From: Thermohalobaculum sp965263335
Lineage (GTDB): Bacteria; Pseudomonadota; Alphaproteobacteria; Rhodobacterales; Rhodobacteraceae
Length of the DNA stretch: 64,000 nucleotides
NCBI GenBank assembly: GCA_965263335.1
Contig: CBDHHE010000001.1
Span: 3,472,001-3,536,000, forward strand
Reading direction: 5' to 3'
In this document: in pieces, positions 53,372 through 61,060 of the stretch
Layout: each line of letters opens with the position of its first letter
Numbering within the stretch: position 1 is the first letter of the stretch
Position numbers and translations under genes: made by a program
Notes under the pieces: model-generated
Database searches by the model: none
What the model saw: the letters and a program-made list of their open reading frames with translations, nothing else
What the model was told of the DNA's origin: nothing

Positions 53372-54028
53372 ATGTTGCAGAGTGCCATCCCAAAACGTGT
53401 CGAGCAGGCTCTCATCCCGAGCGAAGCGCCGATCCGTGACCTGCGCTTCCGCCGACTCTTGGGTAAGGATTGGGAGACCTTGCCTGCCTGCGTGCGGCGA
53501 CGTTTCTCAATCAAGGCGGCACCTGGCGAGGCGATCGTCTATGTAGGCCGTGTGACCGAAGCACGGGCGGGACGTATCGGCAAGACCCTGGCAACGTTGT
53601 GCAGGCTCATCGGCGGCCCCCTCCCGACCACCTTCAAGACGGGCACGCCAAGCGTGGTGAGCATCACTGAGGACTGTGCGGAAGGGGGTCAGACATGGAC
53701 ACGGCTCTACGGGCGCGCGGCTGGCTTCCCACAAGTGATCCACTCGGCAAAGCGATTTGGCGGCCCCACAGGTCTTGAGGAGCATGTGGGTGCAGGCGTC
53801 GGCATGACCTTGAACGTTGCCGTGGACAAGGGGGCGCTGGTGTTTCGGAGCGATCGTTATTTCATCAGCGCGCTCGGTCGGAGGCTCTATCTCCCCGGTT
53901 GGCTGACTCCGGGCGATCTTGCCGTGCGACATGTGCCGATTGACGAACGTCGCTTCATGTTCTCGCTCGAGATCAGCCACTGGCTGTTCGGTTCGATCCT
54001 CGAGCAATCGGTTCTCTTTGAGGAGTAG
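53372..54028 (+). CDS. DUF4166 domain-containing protein
   Basis: 218 residues from ATG 53372 (GGAGG seven bases upstream). RGKT-type and SALGRRLYLPGWLTPG segments and the closing FRFSLEI-like RFMFSLEISHWLFG are typical of DUF4166, a family often fused or adjacent to saccharopine-dehydrogenase-like or TIGR01777 proteins. No catalytic residues are known. The TIGR01777 gene starts six bases after its stop, so the two probably work together, perhaps on a lipid or glycan at the membrane. Confidence 0.85.
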   Translation: MLQSAIPKRVEQALIPSEAPIRDLRFRRLLGKDWETLPACVRRRFSIKAAPGEAIVYVGRVTEARAGRIGKTLATLCRLIGGPLPTTFKTGTPSVVSITEDCAEGGQTWTRLYGRAAGFPQVIHSAKRFGGPTGLEEHVGAGVGMTLNVAVDKGALVFRSDRYFISALGRRLYLPGWLTPGDLAVRHVPIDERRFMFSLEISHWLFGSILEQSVLFEE

Positions 54029-54033
54029 ACAAG

Positions 54034-55608
54034 ATGTTTCCCGAGATTCTCTGGTGGCTTATTTGTACGCAGATCGCGATGGGGGCGTTCGACACCGTCT
54101 ATCATCACGAGTTCACCGAGCGCCTTGCCTGGAGACCTTCGCAAGCGCGCGAGTTGCGGCTCCACGCAGTGCGCAACTGGCTCTATTCGATCCTTTTCCT
54201 GATGCTGGGCTGGAGCACGCCACACGGAATGTTCGCGATTGCAGGTGCGGTCATTCTGCTCGTTGAGGTCGTGATCACGCTGATGGACTTCGTCGAAGAA
54301 GATCTCAGCCGCAAACTTCCTGCGAGTGAACGCATCACCCATACCTTGCTCGCCTTGAACTACGGTGCGGTGCTTGTCCTGCTCGCTCCGGTACTGCAGA
54401 CGTGGATCGCCGCTGAAACCTCGCTTACATTCGCATATCATGGCGTCTGGAGCTGGCTCTGTGCCGCTGCGGCGATTGGGACGGCTCTTTTTGGCTTGCG
54501 CGATCTCTTGGCCGCCCGTCGTTCTGAGCGCCTCCCGCAAGGTGGCGCTCAGGATCTCATACCCCGCAATGAGGATGTCCGCACCGTCCTTGTCACAGGT
54601 GCGACAGGGTTCGTTGGCCGCCGGCTCGTTGAGGCTCTGGTTGAATCAGGTCATCGAGTGATTGCCCTGTTGCGCGATCCGGCGAAGGGCCGTGAGCTTC
54701 CGACGCCGATCTCGCTGGTCACATCGCTTTCGCAAATCCCCTCCGACACTAAGATCGATGCCATCGTCAATCTGGCAGGTGAACCGATTGCCGATCATTG
54801 GTGGACGCAGGTAAAACGAGACCGGATCGTCCAGTCGCGTGTCGATGTCACTCGCGCTGTCGTGGCCCTCGCAGCCCGGCTGCATACGCCGCCAGAGGTG
54901 CTGATCAGCGGCTCGGCCATTGGGTGGTATGGGCTGCGCGACGGCGAGCGCCTCAACGAGGGTTCCGGATCCAGCCCCTGCTTTTCGCACGACATTTGTG
55001 TGCAATGGGAGGCCGAAGCCAAGCGGGTGCGCCCGCTCGGTGTCAGGCTCGTGTTGCTCCGCATCGGTCTGGTCTTGGGGCTTGAAGGCGGTGTGTTGAG
55101 CCGCCTTCTTGTGCCGTTTGAGTTCTGCTTGGGTGGTCGGATCGGCAGTGGGCGCCAATGGATGTCGTGGATCAGCCGTGACGATCTTGTACGTCTGATC
55201 GGTCATGCGATCACAACGCGCAGCATGCACGGTCGTGTCAATGCGACTGCCCCTCATCCCGTCACCAATGCCGCCTTTTCCCGAGCACTGGGGACGGCGC
55301 TGTCCCGGCCGTCTCGACTGGCGATGCCAGAAAGCGTCGTTGCCCGCTTGGGGGGACAGATGGCGTGCGAACTGCTGCTGGGTGGTCAGCGGGTGTTTCC
55401 GCTCATGGCGCTCGCCAATGGATTCCGGTTCCGTCATGCGACGATCGATGTGGCGCTGGCTGAAATGTTCGGGCGTTCCGAGAGGCTCGATGTCGGTGCT
55501 GACCCTGCCGCGCTGATCGAGGATCGGCGCGCGACGTTCGAGCCTGCATCAACCGAACCGGTGCTCTCTCAGTCGCGAACCCGTGACGTCGCACCGAACA
55601 CCGCTTGA
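54034..55608 (+). CDS. TIGR01777 (SDR39U1-like) NAD-dependent epimerase/dehydratase with N-terminal membrane domain
   Basis: 524 residues. Residues 1-165 hold about four hydrophobic helices (for example LYSILFLMLGW and AGAVILLVEVVITLMDF). From about 185 the Rossmann motif VLVTGATGFVGRRLVEAL begins a TIGR01777 domain: IVNLAGEPIADHWW, LISGSAIGWYGLRDGE (Tyr-Gly active region) and WMSWISRDDLVRLIGHA. The DUF1731-like C-terminus (FSRALGTALSRP) is present. Reaction unknown; SDR39U1 homologs resemble heme- or cell-division-linked SDRs. The fusion to a membrane domain, alongside DUF4166, is notable. Confidence 0.9.
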   Translation: MFPEILWWLICTQIAMGAFDTVYHHEFTERLAWRPSQARELRLHAVRNWLYSILFLMLGWSTPHGMFAIAGAVILLVEVVITLMDFVEEDLSRKLPASERITHTLLALNYGAVLVLLAPVLQTWIAAETSLTFAYHGVWSWLCAAAAIGTALFGLRDLLAARRSERLPQGGAQDLIPRNEDVRTVLVTGATGFVGRRLVEALVESGHRVIALLRDPAKGRELPTPISLVTSLSQIPSDTKIDAIVNLAGEPIADHWWTQVKRDRIVQSRVDVTRAVVALAARLHTPPEVLISGSAIGWYGLRDGERLNEGSGSSPCFSHDICVQWEAEAKRVRPLGVRLVLLRIGLVLGLEGGVLSRLLVPFEFCLGGRIGSGRQWMSWISRDDLVRLIGHAITTRSMHGRVNATAPHPVTNAAFSRALGTALSRPSRLAMPESVVARLGGQMACELLLGGQRVFPLMALANGFRFRHATIDVALAEMFGRSERLDVGADPAALIEDRRATFEPASTEPVLSQSRTRDVAPNTA

Positions 55609-55827
55609 CAGTGCCGGATGAGCCGCACACCATCGACTTCATGGAACTGATCGATGCTATCGATGAACTGATCGACCGCCGCTTCGGCAGGCGACACGAG
55701 AAGTCGGATCTGGTCACTCGATGATGGGCTGATAGCGGCCTCCGTGCCGCTGGATCGAGACGAACACCACCCCTCTCGTTCACGCCGTCGATGAATTGAT
55801 CGGCTCCCAACCTCGAAGCATTGCAGC
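55609..55827. other. Intergenic region before the hydantoinase gene
   Basis: 219 bases rich in GATCGATG-type words (ATCGATGAACTGATCGA and similar), which form several short imperfect inverted repeats. I see no gene. It may hold the promoter of the hyuAB operon. Confidence 0.3.
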
Positions 55828-58800
55828 ATGAATTCGATGAAGCCCCGTCTCGCGGTCGACATTGGTGGTACGTTCACCGATATCGCAATCGAACAACATG
55901 GCCGCATCCTGACGGCCAAGACATTGACGACGCCGGACGCACCCGTCGACGGCGTGATCACCGGAATTGCCCATGCTCTGGATGGCACAGAGCTGTCGCC
56001 AGGCGACTTTGGTACGATCATTCACGGAACCACCCTTGCCACAAACGCGCTCATCGAACGGCGTGGCGCAAAGGTCGCGGTGATCACGACCGAAGGATTT
56101 CGGGACATTCTCGAGATCGGCTACGAGCGGCGCTATGACCAGTACGATCTGTATCTGGAAAAGCAGGACATGATCGTTCCGCGCGATCTCGTCTTCACCG
56201 TCCGAGAGCGTATCGACGCATCAGGTGACGTGCTGGCACCGCTTGATGCGGCATCTGTCGATGCGGCTGTTGCGAGGGCCATTCGAGCCGGGGCCGAGTG
56301 CATCGCGGTCTGCCTGCTGCACAGCTACAAGAACGCGGCCCATGAGTGCATCGTGCGTGCGGTCATCGAGCGCCTTGCGCCCGAGATGCCTGTGTCTCTG
56401 TCTTCGGAAGTCTCGCCTGAAATCAGGGAGTTCGATCGCCTCTGCACCACGGTCTGCAATGCCTATATCAAACCGCTTATGGCCGGATACCTGGCTGAGT
56501 TCGAACGCGCCGTTTCAGCTGGCGGGTTCGATTGTCCGATCTTCGTGATCACCTCGGGTGGCGGCATGACGACGCTCGATACGGCGAGGGCGTATCCGAT
56601 CCGACTGGTGGAATCCGGTCCGAGCGGCGGCGCCGTTCTCGCGGCACGCATCGCCCGGCAGGTTGCGGCACCGAACGTGCTTTCCTTCGATATGGGCGGC
56701 ACAACCGCCAAGGTCTGTCTGATCGAGAATGGAACGCCACAAACGACACGCACGTTTGAAATCGGTCGAGCCGAGCGCTTCCTGAAAGGCAGTGGCATCC
56801 CGGTGCGCATCCCTGTGGTCGACATGATCGAGATTGGTGCGGGCGGCGGCTCGATCGCCAGCGTGGACGCTCTGGGTCGCCTGCGCGTCGGCCCGAGGAG
56901 CGCGTCCTCTGATCCCGGACCGGCGTGCTATGGCCGCGGCGGTGCGGAGCCTACCGTGACAGACGCGGACGTGGTCATCGGATACATCGATCCCGATGGT
57001 TTCGCGGAGGGACGTGTCAGTATCGATCCTGAGTTGTCTGAGGCAGCCATCGGACGTGCGATCTCCGAGCCACTCGGGACGGCTGTGATCACCGGTGCAG
57101 ACGGCATCGGTCGGATGGTCGATGAAGCGATGGCAAACGCCGCGAGGATGCATGCGGCCGAGCGCGGCAAGACATTGGCTGATTGCACGATGGTGGCCTT
57201 CGGAGGCAATGGGCCGCTCCATGCAACGCGCGTGGCAGAAAAGATCGGTGTCCGACGCATCATCGTGCCGAGAGATCCAAGCGTGGGCTCGGCGGTGGGG
57301 TTTCTCTTCGCACCAGTTTCGTTTGAACTCGTGAGAAGCCATCCCGTGCGGCTGAGCGCATTCGATCATTCGGCCGTGGATCAATTGCTGAGCGATATGG
57401 AGATGCAATCGAGGCGTATCGTCATGGCCGGAGCCGGTGGCGCGCCCCTGAGCACGTCTCGGACGGCGTTCATGCGCTATGTCGGGCAGGGCCACGAGAT
57501 CGAGGTCGAGGTGCCGTCTGGGCAGCTTGACCAAGCCAAGGTCGTTGAACTCACCCATCAGTTCGAGACAGCCTACACGTCTCAGTTCGGCAGAACGGTG
57601 CCGGAAATGGAGATCGAGGTGATCAACTGGGCCGTGGTGGTCCGCACGACGCCACCGCCGCCCGGCGAGATCGGTGAAGGTTCGGACGAGCGGCAACCTC
57701 TCCCGAGTTCGACGCGGACGCTTCGCATCGGAGATCAGGGCGCTCCAATTGATGCTGGTGTCTTCGAGCGCAGCCGGCTAACGCGAGGCGATCGGATCGA
57801 CGGTCCGGCGCTGATTGTCGAGCCGCAGACGACCACCTTCGTCTCAAGTGCATTCAGCGCCCGGATCGATCTTGCGGGCAACATCGTCATGTCGCGGGTC
57901 GCACAGACCCAGCCTTTCGCCGTTCAGGCACAAGCGCGGACCGAGATCGAGTTGCAGGTCATGTGGGATCGCCTGCTTGCCATTGTGGAAGAGCAGGCGC
58001 AGGCGCTGATGCACGCGGCCTTCAGCCCGATCGTGCGCGAGTGCGGAGACATCTCCGCGGGCATCTTCGACACGGAGGGTCGGATGCTCGCTCAGGCGGT
58101 GACAGGCACGCCGGGCCACATCAACACCATGGCGATGTCCGTGAGCAAGATGCTGCAACACATCCCGCTCGACCAGATGGCACCTGGCGACGTCTACACC
58201 ACGAACGATCCGTGGATTGGTGCCGGGCATCTGAACGATCTTCTGATGGTTGCTCCGATTTTCCATCAGGGTCGTCCCGTTGCGCTCTCGTCTTGCACCA
58301 GCCATGTCTACGATCTTGGCGGCAGCGGGATGGGACCTGACGGAAAGGATGTGCACGATGAGGGGCTCTACCTGCCTCCGGTCAAGCTTGTCGATCGCGG
58401 TCAGATCAACCAGATGCTTGTCGACATCTTCAAAGCCAATTCACGCAGTCCAATCGCCAACGAGGGCGACATGTATGCGTTGATCGCGTGTTGTGACACG
58501 GCCGACCGCAGGTTGTGCGAGATGCTGCGCGAATTCTCGATCGACGGGGTCGAGGCGTTGGGGGCGCATATCTTTGCGCGGTCTCACGAGGCGACGGTCG
58601 CCGCGCTCTCGCAAATTCCAAGCGGCGACTACGATTGTGAGATGATGCTCGATGGCTATGACACACCGATCAAGCTGAAGGCGCGGATGACAGTGACCGG
58701 CTCCGAGATCGTGACTGATTTCACCGGATCAGCCGGGCAGGTGGCGCGCGGCATAAATGTGCCGATCAACTACAGCGCTGCCTATGGCGTGTTCGCGACG

Positions 58801-59655
58801 CGTTGCTTGGTTGCGCCGGACATTCCCAACAATGCGGGATCGCTCGCACCGTTTCGGTTCACAGCGCCTGAAGACTGCATTGCGGCTGCGAAACCGCCCG
58901 CAGCGGTCGCGTCGCGCCACTCGATCGGTCACATGATCGCGGACCTCTGCCTGGGCTGTCTTGCACAGGCGATGCCGGAGCGGGTGCCCGCGGAAGGTTC
59001 CACATGCCTGTGGGATTTGCCGATCAGAAACGACGCCCTGGCGGGGATGTCTGGCAGTGCAACCCCCTTCGCCGCCGAGTTCTCGCACAGCGGCGGGACC
59101 GGTGCGCGACCGATGGCAGACGGCCTGTCGGCCACTGCTTATCCCAGCGGGGTGTGGGGCACTCAGGTGGAGATTGCTGAGAGCACGTGCCCTGTCCGCT
59201 ATCGCCGCCGCGACCTGATCCAGGACAGCGGAGGTGTGGGGCGTCATCGCGGCGGTCTTGGCCAACTCATAGAGTTAGAGAGCAGCGAAGGCGCGCCCAT
59301 CCTCTTCTTCGGAACCGTCGAGCGGACAAAGTTTGCCGCGCGCGGGCGGGCCGGGGGTGGCGATGGAAGGCTGGGAAAGATGACTTTGCGATCGGGGCCA
59401 AGTTTTGTCAGCAAAGGCGAGCAGACCATTCCGGCCGGGGACGTTCTCTCCTTCGAAACACCGGGCGGCGCCGGATACGGAGACCCGCTGGAGCGCGAAC
59501 CGGCCGCGGTTGCCCGTGACGTGCGTCTGGGACTTGTTTCGGAGAACTCTGCTCGACAGGACTATGGGGTTGTCCTCGGACCAGACGGCGTTGTGGATGA
59601 TGAGTCCACATCCGCTTGCAGATCGGAACTGCGCAAGAAGAGGACGGAGGCATGA
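55828..59655 (+). CDS. Fused hydantoinase/oxoprolinase (HyuA-HyuB) family protein
   Basis: A 1,275-residue ATP-dependent amidohydrolase-type protein that joins the A and B subunits found separate in N-methylhydantoinase and acetone-carboxylase-like systems. Residues 1-680 are HyuA: VDIGGTFTDIAI (phosphate loop), HGTTLATNALIERRG, LVESGPSGGAVLAA, SFDMGGTTAKVCL. Residues about 705-1260 are HyuB: MWDRLLAIVEEQAQAL, ECGDISAGIFD, GHLNDLL, SHVYDLGGSGMG and the closing TPGGAGYGDP. This is the eukaryotic-type 5-oxoprolinase architecture, but specificity may be a hydantoin. It is coupled by ATGA to a racemase-family gene. Confidence 0.93.
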   Translation: MNSMKPRLAVDIGGTFTDIAIEQHGRILTAKTLTTPDAPVDGVITGIAHALDGTELSPGDFGTIIHGTTLATNALIERRGAKVAVITTEGFRDILEIGYERRYDQYDLYLEKQDMIVPRDLVFTVRERIDASGDVLAPLDAASVDAAVARAIRAGAECIAVCLLHSYKNAAHECIVRAVIERLAPEMPVSLSSEVSPEIREFDRLCTTVCNAYIKPLMAGYLAEFERAVSAGGFDCPIFVITSGGGMTTLDTARAYPIRLVESGPSGGAVLAARIARQVAAPNVLSFDMGGTTAKVCLIENGTPQTTRTFEIGRAERFLKGSGIPVRIPVVDMIEIGAGGGSIASVDALGRLRVGPRSASSDPGPACYGRGGAEPTVTDADVVIGYIDPDGFAEGRVSIDPELSEAAIGRAISEPLGTAVITGADGIGRMVDEAMANAARMHAAERGKTLADCTMVAFGGNGPLHATRVAEKIGVRRIIVPRDPSVGSAVGFLFAPVSFELVRSHPVRLSAFDHSAVDQLLSDMEMQSRRIVMAGAGGAPLSTSRTAFMRYVGQGHEIEVEVPSGQLDQAKVVELTHQFETAYTSQFGRTVPEMEIEVINWAVVVRTTPPPPGEIGEGSDERQPLPSSTRTLRIGDQGAPIDAGVFERSRLTRGDRIDGPALIVEPQTTTFVSSAFSARIDLAGNIVMSRVAQTQPFAVQAQARTEIELQVMWDRLLAIVEEQAQALMHAAFSPIVRECGDISAGIFDTEGRMLAQAVTGTPGHINTMAMSVSKMLQHIPLDQMAPGDVYTTNDPWIGAGHLNDLLMVAPIFHQGRPVALSSCTSHVYDLGGSGMGPDGKDVHDEGLYLPPVKLVDRGQINQMLVDIFKANSRSPIANEGDMYALIACCDTADRRLCEMLREFSIDGVEALGAHIFARSHEATVAALSQIPSGDYDCEMMLDGYDTPIKLKARMTVTGSEIVTDFTGSAGQVARGINVPINYSAAYGVFATRCLVAPDIPNNAGSLAPFRFTAPEDCIAAAKPPAAVASRHSIGHMIADLCLGCLAQAMPERVPAEGSTCLWDLPIRNDALAGMSGSATPFAAEFSHSGGTGARPMADGLSATAYPSGVWGTQVEIAESTCPVRYRRRDLIQDSGGVGRHRGGLGQLIELESSEGAPILFFGTVERTKFAARGRAGGGDGRLGKMTLRSGPSFVSKGEQTIPAGDVLSFETPGGAGYGDPLEREPAAVARDVRLGLVSENSARQDYGVVLGPDGVVDDESTSACRSELRKKRTEA

Positions 59656-60431
59656 CCGGCCCAATCTCAAGCACCCGTGGATTGGCGCGCATCGGGGTGG
59701 TTGTCCCGGTCTCGAACACCAATGTCGAACCCGATATGACGATGCTCGCACCGCGAGGTGTCTCGATCCACATTGTGCGCTCCGGCGGTTACGACGTGGA
59801 ACAAGTGCCCGATGAGACACAGATGCGCCAGTACTCGGACACGCCGATCGATGACGTGATCGAACGCATCCTGCCAGCGCGACCGCACGTGGTGCTGTAT
59901 GCCTGCACATCGGCAACTCTGGCACAGGGACGGGCCTACGATTTGATGTTTCGCCGGAAGATCGAAGACCTGTCAGGTGTCCCAGCGGTTACCGCTGCAG
60001 GGGCCGTGGTCGAGGCGATGGACGCACTGGGCGTTGTCCGGTTTGCGTTCGCATCGCCGTATGTGCGGTCGCTGAACGACTTGGCAATCGAGTTTCTGGA
60101 GTCGGGCGGGCGGAGATGTGCGGGGCGCTTCGATGTCCTGGAACCTCTCGGCAATGACGAGGTGGCTGCCGTGTCCCCGCAAGAGGTGACAGAGTTTGCC
60201 GTGCGGGCGGACTGCCCCGACGCCGAGGCAATTGTGCTGTCATGCACCGATCTGCGTGCCGCAGAGGCGATCGAGGAGATCGAGAAGCGGCTCGGCAAGC
60301 CCGTGATCACAAGCAATCAGGCGCTTCTGTACGCAGGTTTGCGCAGGCTCGGCTTGAGCTGCGCCGCGTCGCCTCTCGCGGGGCACAGGCTGTCGCGGGC
60401 ACACTCGTCGGGAGCCACGCTCACCGCATAG
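59652..60431 (+). CDS. Asp/Glu/hydantoin racemase superfamily protein (maleate isomerase/arylmalonate decarboxylase-like)
   Basis: 259 residues from ATG 59652, overlapping the hydantoinase stop by four bases. VPVSNTNVEPDMTMLAP is the substrate loop. Two Cys positions fit the family dyad: LYACTSATLAQG (about residue 82) and VLSCTDLRAAEA (about residue 198). The spacing favours the maleate cis-trans isomerase/AMDase group over glutamate racemase. Fused oxoprolinase plus such an isomerase suggests a catabolic unit for a cyclic imide or hydantoin in which the isomerase prepares or handles the product; this is inferred. Confidence 0.87.
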   Translation: MTGPISSTRGLARIGVVVPVSNTNVEPDMTMLAPRGVSIHIVRSGGYDVEQVPDETQMRQYSDTPIDDVIERILPARPHVVLYACTSATLAQGRAYDLMFRRKIEDLSGVPAVTAAGAVVEAMDALGVVRFAFASPYVRSLNDLAIEFLESGGRRCAGRFDVLEPLGNDEVAAVSPQEVTEFAVRADCPDAEAIVLSCTDLRAAEAIEEIEKRLGKPVITSNQALLYAGLRRLGLSCAASPLAGHRLSRAHSSGATLTA

Positions 60432-60590
60432 CAGGCCTCGGCAAGCTTCATCGAGATGTTGCGGTTGCGCTGTCAGCCGCTCTGGGGCGCAGTTGCGTCG
60501 ATTCCTTGTGGTCTCGCGCTGTCATTGCACCTAATGATGCCCCGACGCCGGACCGCGCCGACGAGGCGCTTGCCGGGAAGGGAATGGAAC

Positions 60591-61049
60591 ATGATTGACA
60601 AGACTTCGATCGCAGCGCGGCACGATCTTGATGCGGGATTGAACACGCTCCCTGCAGATCGCATCTTTCTGTCGAACTATGTTCGCGAAATGGAGATTGG
60701 CGCTTACGCCGAGGAGCGTGGCGTACTCCAGCGCGTCAGGTTCGATGTCGTGCTCGAAGTCGCGCGCAATACGGCGCATATCGACGACAAGGCCGCACGT
60801 GTGGTCTCGTACGATGATCTGGTGCAGGCCATCGAAGCGCTCATTGCGGGACCGCGCATGGATTTGCTTGAGACCATGGGCGAGCGGCTTGCACAACGTT
60901 GTCTGGTTGATCCGCGGGCGCGGCGGGTGACGATCCGGATCGAGAAGCTCGATCGGCTGGATGGCGCGGGTCTGGGTATCGAGATCACGCGCCAGCGGAC
61001 ACCCGAGTCGAACGAAAAGATCTGGGCCTTGGGTGACGATCAAAGTTGA
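60591..61049 (+). CDS. folB: Dihydroneopterin aldolase family protein (FolB)
   Basis: 152 residues from ATG 60591; the ORF extends upstream without homology, and GGGAATGG precedes the start. The FolB fold is read from RIFLSNYVREMEIGAYAEER (N-terminal strand with the substrate Glu region), VRFDVVLEV, VVSYDDLVQAIEALI and LLETMGERLAQRCL. FolB retro-aldolises dihydroneopterin in folate synthesis. A second folB-like paralog elsewhere is common, so this may be a divergent copy. It converges on glnE 12 bases away. Confidence 0.88.
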   Translation: MIDKTSIAARHDLDAGLNTLPADRIFLSNYVREMEIGAYAEERGVLQRVRFDVVLEVARNTAHIDDKAARVVSYDDLVQAIEALIAGPRMDLLETMGERLAQRCLVDPRARRVTIRIEKLDRLDGAGLGIEITRQRTPESNEKIWALGDDQS

Positions 61050-61060
61050 CGCGGCCGCAT

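Noticed and set aside
55609..55827. Repeat-like GATCGATG words as a possible mobile-element end or riboswitch
   Set aside because: The repeats are short and imperfect, with no consistent unit, terminal symmetry or known aptamer signature.
56515..57696. Minus-strand ORF of 393 codons opposite the hydantoinase gene
   Set aside because: Composition typical of an antisense shadow; HyuA motifs are continuous on the plus strand.
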